From Luteimonas fraxinea (GTDB taxonomy: Bacteria > Pseudomonadota > Gammaproteobacteria > Xanthomonadales > Xanthomonadaceae), in contig NZ_CP089507.1 in assembly GCF_021233355.1 (NCBI RefSeq), positions 3,659,001 through 3,723,000 of the forward strand: 64,000 bases of DNA. The letters run 5' to 3'. A model generated the notes under the pieces. The model saw nothing but the letters and a program-made list of their open reading frames with translations, did not search any database and had not been told where the DNA came from. Within the stretch, counting starts at the first letter, position 1. Each line of letters begins with the position of its first letter. Shown one piece after another: positions 33,463 to 42,505 of the stretch. Position numbers and translations under genes: made by a program.

Positions 33463-34416
33463 ATGAGAGTCGCGATCCTCGACGACTACCAGGATGCCGT
33501 GCGCCGGCTCGACTGCTTCCAACTGCTCGATGGCCACGACGTCACCGTGTTCAACCAGACGCTGGATGGCGATGCGCTGGCGGACGCGCTGGCTGGCTTC
33601 GACGCACTGGTGCTGATCCGCGAGCGCACGCACATCGCCGCTGCACTGCTGGCGCGATTACCCGCACTGAAAGTCATTTCGCAGACCGGAAAGGCTGGTC
33701 GGCACATCGATCTCGCCGCGGCCGCGGCGCGTGGCATCACCGTGCTCGAAGGCGAGGGCGATCCGACCGCACCGGCCGAACTGACATGGGCGCTGGTGAT
33801 GGCGGCCTATCGCCGCGTGCCGCAGTACGTCGCGCAGCTGCAGACTGGCGTGTGGCAATCGAGTACGACGCAGCCCGGACACGAGCGCATCGGCCGCACG
33901 CTGCACGGCGATGTGCTCGGGATCTGGGGCTACGGCAAGATCGGGCGACGTGTCGCCGGCTACGGCAAAGCTTTCGGCATGCAGGTGCTGGTGTGGGGCC
34001 GGGCGGGCAGCCAGGAGCGGGCCGTCGCTGACGGCTGCACCGTGGCCGAATCGCGCGAGGCGTTCTTCGAACAGGCCGATGTGCTGTCGCTGCATCTGCG
34101 TCTCGACGATGCGACCCGCGGCATCGTCACCGGCGACGACCTCGCGCGCATGAAACCGACCGCATTGCTGGTCAATACGAGCCGCGCGGAACTCATCGAA
34201 GCCGGCGCAGTCGAGCGCGCGCTGCAGGCCGGCCGACCGGGACTCTGGGCGCTGGACGTGTTCGAGCAGGAGCCTCTGCCGGCCACCTCGCCGCTGCTGC
34301 ACAACGACGCCTTGATCGCGACCCCGCACCTGGGCTACGTCGAGCAGAAGAGCTACGAACTGTACTTCGCGAGTGCATTCCGCAATCTGCTGGACTTCTT
34401 CGCGGCTCGACGTTGA
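33463..34416 (+). CDS. D-2-hydroxyacid dehydrogenase family protein
   Basis: A 317-residue NAD-dependent dehydrogenase. Rossmann motif GIWGYGKIGRRVAGYGKAFG (about 150-170), catalytic Arg in NTSRAELIEAGAVERAL near 246, Glu in DVFEQEPLP near 275 and His in TPHLGYVEQKSYE near 293: the Arg-Glu-His triad is complete. The wording around it (GKAGRHIDLAAAAARGITV) fits the general SerA/phosphoglycerate-dehydrogenase-like group. It follows the THI5-like gene closely and ends in a strong bidirectional terminator at 34437. Substrate unknown. Confidence 0.9.
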   Translation: MRVAILDDYQDAVRRLDCFQLLDGHDVTVFNQTLDGDALADALAGFDALVLIRERTHIAAALLARLPALKVISQTGKAGRHIDLAAAAARGITVLEGEGDPTAPAELTWALVMAAYRRVPQYVAQLQTGVWQSSTTQPGHERIGRTLHGDVLGIWGYGKIGRRVAGYGKAFGMQVLVWGRAGSQERAVADGCTVAESREAFFEQADVLSLHLRLDDATRGIVTGDDLARMKPTALLVNTSRAELIEAGAVERALQAGRPGLWALDVFEQEPLPATSPLLHNDALIATPHLGYVEQKSYELYFASAFRNLLDFFAARR

Positions 34417-34436
34417 TCCACCGCGACCCGCACAAG

Positions 34437-34464
34437 AAAAGCCCCGCACTGCGGGGCTTTTTTT
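34437..34464. terminator. Bidirectional rho-independent terminator
   Basis: AAAAGCCCCGCACTGCGGGGCTTTTTTT: a 7-bp GC stem with A-run before and T-run after, lying between convergent genes ending at 34416 (plus) and 34488 (minus). It can stop both transcripts. It is the most canonical terminator in the window. Confidence 0.9.
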
Positions 34465-34487
34465 GATGCTCCGATGCGTGTGATGCC

Positions 34488-34769
34488 TCAGCCCGCAGGC
34501 AACTCGCACTTCATCTTCCCGTCCACGTAGTAGGGCTTCGGAACGTCGGGATTCTCACTGGTGCGCTCGAACACGACCTCGAACGAATCGGTATCCGGCG
34601 TGCCCTTGCGATCGGTGCAGGCGTCCTGGAGCTTCTGCTTGACCGCGGCGATGCCGGCGTCGCGATTAGCGCCATCGGCGCTGTTGGTCAGGTTGACGAC
34701 TTCAGCGAATGCCTGCGGGCTGATGGCCAGCAGACAGCCGGCGAGGGCGACGATATACGCGTGCTTCAT
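34488..34769 (-). CDS. Small exported protein, 93 residues
   Basis: A 93-residue protein with a clean signal peptide (MKHAYIVALAGCLLAISPQAFA) and a mature part of about 70 residues with two Cys (QDACTDRKGTPDTDS; GKMKCELPAG) that could pair. The start at 34769 is preferred to an ATG at 34775 because GAGGAGA is 5 bases upstream of the former. No family recognised. Shares the terminator at 34437 with the dehydrogenase gene. Confidence 0.75.
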   Translation of the reverse strand: MKHAYIVALAGCLLAISPQAFAEVVNLTNSADGANRDAGIAAVKQKLQDACTDRKGTPDTDSFEVVFERTSENPDVPKPYYVDGKMKCELPAG

Positions 34770-34924
34770 GGACATCTCCTCGGGGTAACAGTGATCCGGA
34801 ATCCGGTTGCGATACGCCGCGCCTTACCGGCGCGCGAACCTAGGTAGCGTAAGACGCGTCGGTGAACATGCCGTTTGGGCACGCATGCGGTCGGCCCCAA
34901 ACCCCGCATCGGGCGCGGACGATT

Positions 34925-35818
34925 TCATGACCCGCTGTGCCAGGCGACGTATCGCCGACGCCAGCTGTCCGTCAGCGCCTTGGGCGACTCCGCATAGAGC
35001 CGCGCGCCGAGCGCGTGCGCACGACGCTCGAGCGCGCGCTGTTGCGTTCGGATGGGCGTCTCCATCGCAACGACGACGCCGGCATCCACGTCGGTCATCG
35101 CGTGCAGGTATTCGGACAGCACAGCCAGATCGTGATGCAGGCCGAGCGTATCGCCCAGTTCCGCAGCGCAGACGTGGATCGCGCGCATCGGGCCGGGCCA
35201 CACCGGTTGCAGCAGGCGCAGATGGAAGGCGTGGTCCTTGGTGCGCTTGCGCCAGTCGTGGAAAGCCTCGTCATCGCCGGTCTCGCCGGCCGCGCGCATC
35301 GCCTTGCGGGCACGCCGGTAGCTGGACTTCAATCCGGTGTCGAACGCATCGAATCCGTCATCGGCAAGCCGCCAGGTCGCGATGCGCAGCAACGCTTCCT
35401 GCAGTGCCGATCGCGCCGTGCGGAGCAGGGCATCGGGATCGTGCGCGGTTTCGACCGCCTTGCCGTGCTGTACGAGCTGCTGTCGCACAGTCGCGAATGT
35501 GTCGGCGTCTGCCGGCCCGGCATGCGCGACCACGCGATCGAAGGTCTCGATCAGCACATCGGCATCGCGCTTCGGCCCAAGCGGCGCCGCGATCGCCTGG
35601 AAGGCCGCGTTCTCGTGCCGGTATACGTCGAACAACGGACGCACGAGTCGCAGCAAACCGCGGATCTTCTTGAGGCGTTTGCGCACGTCATGGATGGCGC
35701 TCGCGGTATCGAGCGCGGCCGTGTCGAGACTGCGGATCGCCGCCTGCACCTGTTCGCGCGTGATGCGGCGCAGCGACGCCTGTGCTTTCGAATCCTTGCG
35801 TCTGATGCGATACGCCAT
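34925..35818 (-). CDS. CHAD-domain protein
   Basis: A 297-residue CHAD protein: basic His/Lys/Arg-rich helical bundle with the repeating pattern AIHDVRKRLKKIRGLLRLVRP (about 40-60), RDADVLIETFDRV and EAFHDWRKRTKDHAFHLRLL. CHAD domains bind inorganic polyphosphate and sit on polyphosphate granules. It is not fused to a CYTH domain, and no polyphosphate kinase or phosphatase gene is nearby. The start at 35818 has GGGAG 6 bases upstream. It is followed on the same strand direction by the SPFH operon upstream (gap 68 bases), so a common transcript is possible. Confidence 0.9.
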   Translation of the reverse strand: MAYRIRRKDSKAQASLRRITREQVQAAIRSLDTAALDTASAIHDVRKRLKKIRGLLRLVRPLFDVYRHENAAFQAIAAPLGPKRDADVLIETFDRVVAHAGPADADTFATVRQQLVQHGKAVETAHDPDALLRTARSALQEALLRIATWRLADDGFDAFDTGLKSSYRRARKAMRAAGETGDDEAFHDWRKRTKDHAFHLRLLQPVWPGPMRAIHVCAAELGDTLGLHHDLAVLSEYLHAMTDVDAGVVVAMETPIRTQQRALERRAHALGARLYAESPKALTDSWRRRYVAWHSGS

Positions 35819-35886
35819 GCCACGCTCCCGCCGTCCGGTCTGGAGATCCACTGCCCGTGGCGTGCGCGCACGGGACAGTCAGAGCG

Positions 35887-36177
35887 CTATCCGCCAGGCG
35901 CGCCGTCGTCCACGTCGCGTCCGGCTTCGCTCGCCACACGCTGCACGCGCGCGCGGTACGCACCCACATTGTCGCCCTGGATGCGCGTCGCCTGCGTGCC
36001 AGTGATGTTGCCGACCTTCGCATCGCTGCCGGTTACCGGCTTGGCGTCGATGCTGGTCTCGCGCTCGAAGGCGTGCGACTTGTCGGTGTTGCGGTAGAAC
36101 CGGTATAGCGCCCAGTACAGCGCGGTGGCGCCGGCTGGACCGGCGAGCAGCAGCCAGAGTCCACTGTCGTCGCTCAT
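35887..36177 (-). CDS. Small membrane protein of SPFH operon
   Basis: A 96-residue protein with one helix near the N-end (LWLLLAGPAGATALYWALYRFY) and a charged cytosolic tail. It starts inside the stop codon region of the zinc-ribbon gene (ATGA overlap), so it is translationally coupled. By position it is the counterpart of YdjH in the Bacillus subtilis ydjGHI operon, though that comparison rests on gene order, not sequence. Role in the complex unknown. Confidence 0.75.
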   Translation of the reverse strand: MSDDSGLWLLLAGPAGATALYWALYRFYRNTDKSHAFERETSIDAKPVTGSDAKVGNITGTQATRIQGDNVGAYRARVQRVASEAGRDVDDGAPGG

Positions 36178-37490
36178 GACATGCCCACCAGAATCATGAT
36201 CGCGATGCCCTCGAGGAAGGTGCCGACAGTCAGCGCGGCCAGCAGCAGTTTCCACTGCTGCACGGGCACGCTGCCCATGGTTTCGCCCGTGCGGCCGTTG
36301 ACCGCGATGTAGTGCAGCAAGCCGCCGTTCTTGCCGGGCTGGTGATAGGAGTACAGCCAGACCGGCAGGTACATCGAGGCCCAGCGCGTGCCGTGCACAT
36401 CGAGTTGTTCCTGTTCCCAGCGCACACCGCGGTCGTAGCGACGCGTTGAGCCATCCACCTGCGCACGCGCGATCGACAGCAGCTGGTCTTCCAGGCGCGG
36501 CTGCAGCTGCTGCACGTTGCTGTTGCGCTTCTCGGAGGTGAAACCCGACAGGTAGGACGCGTTCCACTTCACCGCGTTCTTGGTGTCGAACGGCAGGATC
36601 GTATTGATGATGTTGTTGGTGTTGACGTTGACGTCCAGGTTGCCGCGCTCGGTGGACGATTCCAGCGGCAGGTCGTCGACGGTGAACTCGACATGGCGTT
36701 CGATCTGGTAGACGTCGGCGTCGTAGTAGGTCTTCTTGTTGTTGTTCGTGCCACGCGTGTACTGGCGTGTCTTGATCTCGCCCTTGCCGGCCACCGACGC
36801 GCTCGCGCTGCCGTCGACGATCATGTAGGGCAGGTAGACGCCGACCACATTCTCCGGCGTGAACTCGTCCTTGAATGCTTTGAGCGCGAACATCCGCCGC
36901 TTGTCGACGAACTGGCGGATGCGCGCGACCGCGTCGTCCTTGCGGATGTAGAACGGCAGCACCGCATCGGGCACCGCGCCGTTGGCAATCTGCTCGTTGA
37001 CGCCGAACACGTGGCGGCACCAGTGGCAGCGCGCCGTCATCGTGCTTTCGGTGTTGACCGTCACTTCCGCGCCGCAGCCGGCGCACTTGAAGGTCATCAG
37101 ACTCGCGGCATCGGCCTCGATGTCGCGCGCGCCGGACGCGATGACGGTGCCGCGCAGATCGGCGATGCCCTCGCCGAAGCCGAAGGCTTCCTCGACGCGC
37201 TCGCCATGCCATTCGTTGCGGCAGTACATGCACACGAGGATGTCGGTGCCTGCGCGCTGGCGGATGTCGGTCGCGCCGCATTTCGGACAGCGGTTGAGAC
37301 CGTCCTTCAGTTCGCCGGCGGACGTGTCGATCGCCAGCGGATCGGGCGCTTCAAGCTCGTCGCGGATCGGGCCGGGCAGCGTGGCCGGATCGACCGGCAA
37401 CGTGCCCGGCAACGGCGGCACGTCGCGCGGCGAACCCGGGCCGTCGACGGGGCGAACCGGCAACGGCGGCGGCAACTTGGTATCGGACAT
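36174..37490 (-). CDS. Membrane protein with two TFIIB-type zinc ribbons (YdjG-like)
   Basis: A 438-residue protein. Pro-rich N-end, then two zinc ribbons: CPKCGATDIRQRAGTDILVC-MYC at about 68-92 and CAGCGAEV to CHWCRHVFG at about 134-160. A long mixed region follows (VKWNASYLSGFTSEKRNSN) and one or two hydrophobic segments end the protein (WKLLLAALTVGTFLEGIAIMILVGM). B. subtilis YdjG has the same arrangement. It is the middle gene of an operon with an SPFH protein (gap 21 bases) and a small membrane protein. A role in membrane-stress recruitment, as suggested for YdjGHI with PspA, is inference; no pspA lies in this window. Confidence 0.85.
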   Translation of the reverse strand: MSDTKLPPPLPVRPVDGPGSPRDVPPLPGTLPVDPATLPGPIRDELEAPDPLAIDTSAGELKDGLNRCPKCGATDIRQRAGTDILVCMYCRNEWHGERVEEAFGFGEGIADLRGTVIASGARDIEADAASLMTFKCAGCGAEVTVNTESTMTARCHWCRHVFGVNEQIANGAVPDAVLPFYIRKDDAVARIRQFVDKRRMFALKAFKDEFTPENVVGVYLPYMIVDGSASASVAGKGEIKTRQYTRGTNNNKKTYYDADVYQIERHVEFTVDDLPLESSTERGNLDVNVNTNNIINTILPFDTKNAVKWNASYLSGFTSEKRNSNVQQLQPRLEDQLLSIARAQVDGSTRRYDRGVRWEQEQLDVHGTRWASMYLPVWLYSYHQPGKNGGLLHYIAVNGRTGETMGSVPVQQWKLLLAALTVGTFLEGIAIMILVGMS

Positions 37491-37511
37491 GGGCGCGGTG
37501 CGTCGGGCGGC

Positions 37512-38672
37512 TTACAGGCCGAGCGCTTTGGCCTTGAGCGCGTCGTAGTCGTCCTGGGTGATCAGGCCCAGGTCGAGCATCTCCTTGGCCTTCTTGAGCT
37601 TCGTCACCGGATCGTCCGCCGCAGGCGCGGCTGGTGCGGCAGGCGTGGCTGGCTGCTGCAGGCTGCCGATGCCACCGGCCATGCCCGACGCCATGCCCAG
37701 ACCCACGAGACCCGCCGCGCCGCTGTGTTCGCCGGCCGACTGCATGCCTTGGGCGACGCTCGCCTGCAGATTGGAATTGCCGCGTGAGCCGGCGAGGGCG
37801 TCGGCGCGCTGCACGGTCTTCAGCAGTTCGCGGGTATTCGCGTCGTACTCGATCGAGACGATAGCGGTCTTGACGATGGCGAGGCCACGGTCGGACTTCC
37901 ACTGGTAACCCTGTTCGACGGCTGCCGACAGGCTCTGCGCGAACCCCAGCGAATCCTGCTGCAGCTTGGTGATGCGATTGCCCTTGCCGGGATCGTTCGT
38001 GTACAGGCTGAAAGCCGGCGCGAGCGAGCTCACGACTTCGTTGAACAGCTGGCTGGCCGCCGCATTGTCGATGTCGGTGAAGTCGAAGACCTGGCCCGGC
38101 GCGAGATAGCTCGCCGGCACGAAGTTCTTCACGAACAGGATCGGGTCGACGATCTTCAGCGTGTAGGACCCGCGCGTCAGCGCGCCGACCTGCGTGCCGA
38201 GGAAGCCATCGTCCCAGTAGATCTCCGACTGCGTGCCGAAGCGGTTGTCCGGCAGCTCCTTCAGCGACACAAAAAACGCCGCCTGCTGGCCGCCCGGCTG
38301 GCCGCCGAACTTGAAGCGCTCCCAGCTCTGCTTGATGAGCGGGCTGACGATGCCGTCGCCGGCGAAGATCGACTGCGAGTTGATGTCGTCCGAGCGCCAC
38401 TCGTACCCGCCCGGCTCGGCGACGAAGCCGGTGATCGCACCGTCCTGGAACAGCAACAGGCCGTAGCCTTCGGGCACGACGATCTTCGAGCCGTTGCTGA
38501 TGATGTTCGACGAGCTGCGCGTGTTGGATCCGCGTCCGGCGTTCGTGCCCTGCGGCACTGCTGCGAACAGCGCCGCCGTCGACGGCAGGCCGGTCGGCAC
38601 CGTCAGGAAGTCCTTCCACTGGTCGGCCAGCACGCCGCTGACTGCACCCGACACCGCCTGTACGAGACCCAT
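37512..38672 (-). CDS. SPFH-domain protein with SHOCT end (YdjI-like)
   Basis: A 386-residue SPFH (virion core protein-like) protein. GAAGGGAA lies 6 bases before the ATG. The domain spans about residues 40-290 (SKIVVPEGYGLLLFQDGAITGFVAEPGGYEW; FKFGGQPGGQQAAFFVSLKE; GALTRGSYTLKIVDPILFVKNFV). A Gly/Ala-rich linker follows and the last 33 residues, DPVTKLKKAKEMLDLGLITQDDYDALKAKAL, form a SHOCT domain that usually makes oligomers. It heads the operon. SPFH proteins build ring or scaffold structures at membranes. Matches YdjI of B. subtilis in type and gene order. Confidence 0.88.
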   Translation of the reverse strand: MGLVQAVSGAVSGVLADQWKDFLTVPTGLPSTAALFAAVPQGTNAGRGSNTRSSSNIISNGSKIVVPEGYGLLLFQDGAITGFVAEPGGYEWRSDDINSQSIFAGDGIVSPLIKQSWERFKFGGQPGGQQAAFFVSLKELPDNRFGTQSEIYWDDGFLGTQVGALTRGSYTLKIVDPILFVKNFVPASYLAPGQVFDFTDIDNAAASQLFNEVVSSLAPAFSLYTNDPGKGNRITKLQQDSLGFAQSLSAAVEQGYQWKSDRGLAIVKTAIVSIEYDANTRELLKTVQRADALAGSRGNSNLQASVAQGMQSAGEHSGAAGLVGLGMASGMAGGIGSLQQPATPAAPAAPAADDPVTKLKKAKEMLDLGLITQDDYDALKAKALGL

Positions 38673-38800
38673 GGCAATTCCCTTCAGTTCGTGGCCGGGC
38701 ACAGTGCCCGCCATGTCGGCGGATCATAGCGTCGCGACCGTAAGGTGTTGGTAGTGCTGGTCGTCATGCGTTGCGCGGCGCCGAGCCAGCGGCGGAGTGC

Positions 38801-39646
38801 CTACCAGAGCAGCGCCATCAACCATGTATCCGCTGCGGTGCCCGGCATCAAGAACGCCGGCGCCAGGTGCACGACGAGGAAGAACGGTGCGCCCCACAGC
38901 GTCTCGCGGTGGATGCGGCGCAGGGTCGTGAGGTCGTAGACCACCAGCACGATGGCCAGCGCCAGCAGGCCGCCGATCGTGATCAGGACGCCGTCGACAC
39001 CGCCGAATACCGGCAGGTCGGCGAGACGGATCAGGGCGGGGGAGATGATCGCCAGCGAGGCCAGCAGCATCAGCCGCCGGTGCGCGTCGGCGCGCCGGCG
39101 CAGCAACAGACCACGGACGAGGAACACGACGTAGGCGGTCAGCGCACCGGAATCGCCCCAGATGATCAGGCTGAGCAGCGGGCGTTGCGCGTCGACATCG
39201 ACACCCTGCGCGCGCCAGCTGTGCACGAGCTGCGCGAGCGTCACCAAAGATGTCACGACGACGCAGAGCGCGATCACTGCACCCAGCACACCGAGCCGGC
39301 GGTGCAGCGCGATGCGACCGTTGGCGACCAGCAGGCTCTGCGTCGCGAACAGCACGAACCAGGCTGTCACTGCGAAACCGTGGAGGTGCAGATGCAGGGC
39401 AAGCGGTCCTTCGGCCGCGTCGCGGAAGAAGAACGTATTCCAGAAGCCTGCGAGCACGGTGGCGAGCAGCAGCAGCGCCATCGCCGGGAAGAACACGGTG
39501 CGGTGGCGCGGCAGCGCCGCGGCGCCGGAGATGGTGGACGCGGTCAGACGATCGGGTGGATACACGCGTTGCTCCGGTAGTGAGGACGTGCGCGCGGGGT
39601 ACACGCCTTCCTCCATAACGGAGAAACCGCGCCGAACCTGCCACAT
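38801..39646 (-). CDS. Uncharacterised multi-pass membrane protein
   Basis: A 281-residue (or shorter) membrane protein with about seven helices: FPAMALLLLATVLAGFWNTFFF; LHLHLHGFAVTAWFVLFATQSLLV; VLGAVIALCVVVTSLVTLAQL; and four more. The His-rich HLHLHG and RIALHRRLGVLG pieces suggest haem or metal contact, as in some putative cytochrome-b-like families, but this is not shown. The start could be 39646 (GAGG 10 bases upstream) or 39616. Function unknown. Confidence 0.7.
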   Translation of the reverse strand: MWQVRRGFSVMEEGVYPARTSSLPEQRVYPPDRLTASTISGAAALPRHRTVFFPAMALLLLATVLAGFWNTFFFRDAAEGPLALHLHLHGFAVTAWFVLFATQSLLVANGRIALHRRLGVLGAVIALCVVVTSLVTLAQLVHSWRAQGVDVDAQRPLLSLIIWGDSGALTAYVVFLVRGLLLRRRADAHRRLMLLASLAIISPALIRLADLPVFGGVDGVLITIGGLLALAIVLVVYDLTTLRRIHRETLWGAPFFLVVHLAPAFLMPGTAADTWLMALLW

Positions 39647-39781
39647 GGACGCGCGCCTCGCGCATCACGCGGTCGGCGCTGGAACCGTCAGTGCCGCGGA
39701 CGGGTCCATGTCCGCCTCGGCCCGCAATCCACGTTTGTCTCCAATCGAGCACGCCATCGCGGCGCTGCAGGAGTCCAACGC

Positions 39782-41896
39782 GTGAATGTTGCCTACTCGA
39801 TCCTACCGCTGCTGCTGGGCGCCGCTGTTGCCCACGCCGCGCCCCTGCCGCCGGCACCGACCGAAGCGTTCGTCGAAGACCGCTTCGGGCATGACATCGA
39901 CGATCCGTATCGCTGGATGGAAGACCCGGCGCAGGCGGCGAAGCTGCAGGCGTGGATGACCGAAGCCGGCGCGGCGACACGCGCGCGGCTCGATGCGCTG
40001 CCCGAGCGCGCGGCGTTCGAGACCACGCTGCGGGCCGCGACCCGTGCGGGCGTGTCCTACAACGAGGCGAAATCCGCCGGCGGACGCCTGTTCTTCCGGC
40101 AGCGCGATCCGGGCGCGGCCGTATCCAAACTGGTCGTGCGCGATGACGCTGGCGAGCGCGTGCTGCTCGATACCGCGACCCGCGAAGGCGCGACGCAGGC
40201 GATCGCCAGTTTCGCGCCGTCGCCCGACGGCGCACTGGTGGCGGTGATGGTGGGCGAGGGCGGCGGTGAACTCGGGCGCTTCGCGATTCTCGATGTCGCC
40301 GATGGACGCGAGCGCTACCGTCTCGACGGCATGACCTTCGGCGACTTCGAACTGTCCTGGCTCGCCCCGGATCTGGTCGCCTACACGCGCATGACGCATG
40401 CACCCGACAGCGGTGTCGATCCGCTGCTGGACACGCAGGCGATGGTGGTCGCGCTGACGCCGCAGGGCCCGGTAGAACGCGTCGGCCTGGGCAATCGCCT
40501 CGAAGGCGGACCGACCTTCGCTCCGGAAGAGTTCCCGGCGATCATCGGGCCGGGCCATGGCGATCTGGTGTTCGGCTACGGGCTCGGTGCGCGCGCCGAT
40601 GCGCGTGCGCTGGTGACCTCGCTGGCCGCACTGCGCGCGGGCACGCCCGCGTGGCGGTCGCTGGCGGACTACAGCGACCAGCTCTCCACCGATGCACTGG
40701 TCGGCGAGTCGGACTACTACTTCGTCAGCACCCGCGAGGCATCGAACGGTGCGCTGTACCGGCGCACGCTGGGCGCCGATGCGATCGGCGCGATCGAGAC
40801 CGTGATGCCCGCAGGCGATCTGATCCTGTCGGACCTGGTCGCCACGCGTGACGGCCTCTATGTGATGGGCACGCGCGATGGCGTCTCGCAGGTGCTGTAT
40901 CTCGCCGGTGGCAAAGGCGCGCCGCAGGCAATCGCGTTGCCGTTCGAAAGCGAACTGCAGGATGCCGCGGCCGATGGCGACGGTGGATCAATGGTGTTCG
41001 GCCTGCGCGGCTGGACCACGACTACACGCGCATTCCGCGCGACCGGCGCACGCATCGAAGCACTCGGTCTGGATTCTGCGACCTGGGCGCCGACGCAGGC
41101 CTTCGTCGCGACGCGCGCGGAAGCCTTGAGTCGCGACGGCACGCGCGTGCCGATGGTCGTGGTGCGCAAGCCGGGCGCTGCGGATGCGCCGGTGCCGACG
41201 TTCGTCGAGGGCTACGGCAGCTACGGCGTGCTGACCACATCGCCGCTGAGTTCGCCGCTGCTGTCGCCCTGGATCGAGCGCGACGGCGCCTTCGTGTTCT
41301 GCGGTACGCGTGGCGGTGGCGAACGCGGCCGCGCCTGGCACGAAGCCGGACGCGAAGCGAACAAGCCGAACGCACATGACGATCTTGCCGCGTGTGCACA
41401 GCAGGCGCAGACCATGGGCATCGCGTCGCCGGCGACCACGCTGGTCATGGGCACCAGTGCCGGCGGTCTGCTGGCACCGGCGACCACGATGAAACACCCC
41501 GAACTGTTCGCCGGCCTGATGCCGCGCGTCGCCGTGCTCAATGCGAGCCGCCTCGAAGCCGCTCCGAACGGGCCGAACCAGTTCGCCGAGATGGGCGACC
41601 CGCGCACGCAGGCCGGATTCGAAGCGCTGCTCGCGCAGGACGCCTACGTGATGCTCGAGGACGCGCGCGATCTGCCCGATACGCTGATCACCGTCGGCAT
41701 GAACGACAGTCGCGTGGCGCCATGGATGGCCGCGAAGTTCGCCGCGCGCGCCAGCGCGAAATTCGGCGACCGGCGCGAGATTCTGCTGCGCGTCGACACC
41801 ACACAGGGCCACGGCATCGGCTCGTCGCAGGACAGCCAGGTGGCGGAACTCGCCGACGCGTTCGCGTGGGGCTGGGCGCAGGCGACGACGCCCTGA
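39782..41896 (+). CDS. Exported prolyl oligopeptidase (S9A family)
   Basis: A 704-residue exported peptidase. It starts with GTG (AGGAG 8 bases upstream) and a signal peptide cut after AVAHA. An N-terminal helix DPYRWMEDPAQAAKLQAWM and a seven-bladed propeller (about 75-430) precede the hydrolase domain, with FVEGYGSYGVL, CGTRGGGERGRAWHEAG and the triad: Ser in GTSAGG near 562, Asp in GMNDSRVAPW near 640, His in TQGHG near 680. The usual GGSNGG/GRSAGG around the Ser is changed to GTSAGG, still compatible with activity. It would cut short proline-containing peptides in the periplasm. Confidence 0.92.
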   Translation: MNVAYSILPLLLGAAVAHAAPLPPAPTEAFVEDRFGHDIDDPYRWMEDPAQAAKLQAWMTEAGAATRARLDALPERAAFETTLRAATRAGVSYNEAKSAGGRLFFRQRDPGAAVSKLVVRDDAGERVLLDTATREGATQAIASFAPSPDGALVAVMVGEGGGELGRFAILDVADGRERYRLDGMTFGDFELSWLAPDLVAYTRMTHAPDSGVDPLLDTQAMVVALTPQGPVERVGLGNRLEGGPTFAPEEFPAIIGPGHGDLVFGYGLGARADARALVTSLAALRAGTPAWRSLADYSDQLSTDALVGESDYYFVSTREASNGALYRRTLGADAIGAIETVMPAGDLILSDLVATRDGLYVMGTRDGVSQVLYLAGGKGAPQAIALPFESELQDAAADGDGGSMVFGLRGWTTTTRAFRATGARIEALGLDSATWAPTQAFVATRAEALSRDGTRVPMVVVRKPGAADAPVPTFVEGYGSYGVLTTSPLSSPLLSPWIERDGAFVFCGTRGGGERGRAWHEAGREANKPNAHDDLAACAQQAQTMGIASPATTLVMGTSAGGLLAPATTMKHPELFAGLMPRVAVLNASRLEAAPNGPNQFAEMGDPRTQAGFEALLAQDAYVMLEDARDLPDTLITVGMNDSRVAPWMAAKFAARASAKFGDRREILLRVDTTQGHGIGSSQDSQVAELADAFAWGWAQATTP

Positions 41897-41959
41897 GTCG
41901 TCGATCGGCGCGCGTTGCGTGGAAAGCGCAGCGAGCGCCGATCGAGTTGGAATGCCGGG

Positions 41960-42439
41960 TCAGCCGCGGACCGCAGCTTCGATCGCGGCGACGTCGATCT
42001 TCTTCATCGTCATCATCGCGTCGAAGGCGCGACTCGCCGCTGCGCGATCGGGACTCGTGTAGGCCTCGGTGAGCACGCGCGGGGTGATCTGCCAGTTCAC
42101 GCCCCACCGATCTTTGCACCAGCCGCACTCGCTTTCGGCGCCGCCGTTGTCGACGATCGCGTTCCACAGGCGATCGGTTTCCGCCTGGTCGTCGGTGGCG
42201 ATCTGGAACGAAAACGCTTCGGTCTGCGGGAAATGCGGGCCGCCGTTGAGCCCGAGGCAGGGGATGCCGAACACGGTGAACTCGACCGTGATCGGGACGT
42301 CGGCCTTGCCGTCGGGGTAATCGCCCGGCGCGTGGTGCACGGCCTGGACCGCGCTGTCGGGAAACGTCTCCGCGTAGAACGTCGCCGCGTCGAGCGCGGT
42401 GCCGTCGAACCACAGGCAGATCGTGTTCTTCGGAATCAT
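41960..42439 (-). CDS. VOC-family protein (PhnB/3-demethylubiquinone-methyltransferase-like)
   Basis: A 159-residue vicinal-oxygen-chelate protein: ICLWFDGTALDAATFYAETFPDSAV, FGIPCLGLNGGPHFPQTEAFSFQI and WGVNWQITPRVL. Two babb units can be seen. Typical metal ligands are not obvious beyond the His/Glu in PHFPQTE, so it may be non-catalytic, as many PhnB-like proteins are. It ends close to the prolyl oligopeptidase gene on the opposite strand; likely unrelated to the iron cluster upstream. Confidence 0.85.
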   Translation of the reverse strand: MIPKNTICLWFDGTALDAATFYAETFPDSAVQAVHHAPGDYPDGKADVPITVEFTVFGIPCLGLNGGPHFPQTEAFSFQIATDDQAETDRLWNAIVDNGGAESECGWCKDRWGVNWQITPRVLTEAYTSPDRAAASRAFDAMMTMKKIDVAAIEAAVRG

Positions 42440-42505
42440 GGCCGGGACCCTCGTGGACGGTGCATCCAGCAGGCCACCGGACCGGTTAAGCCGGCGTGCG
42501 CGGGC

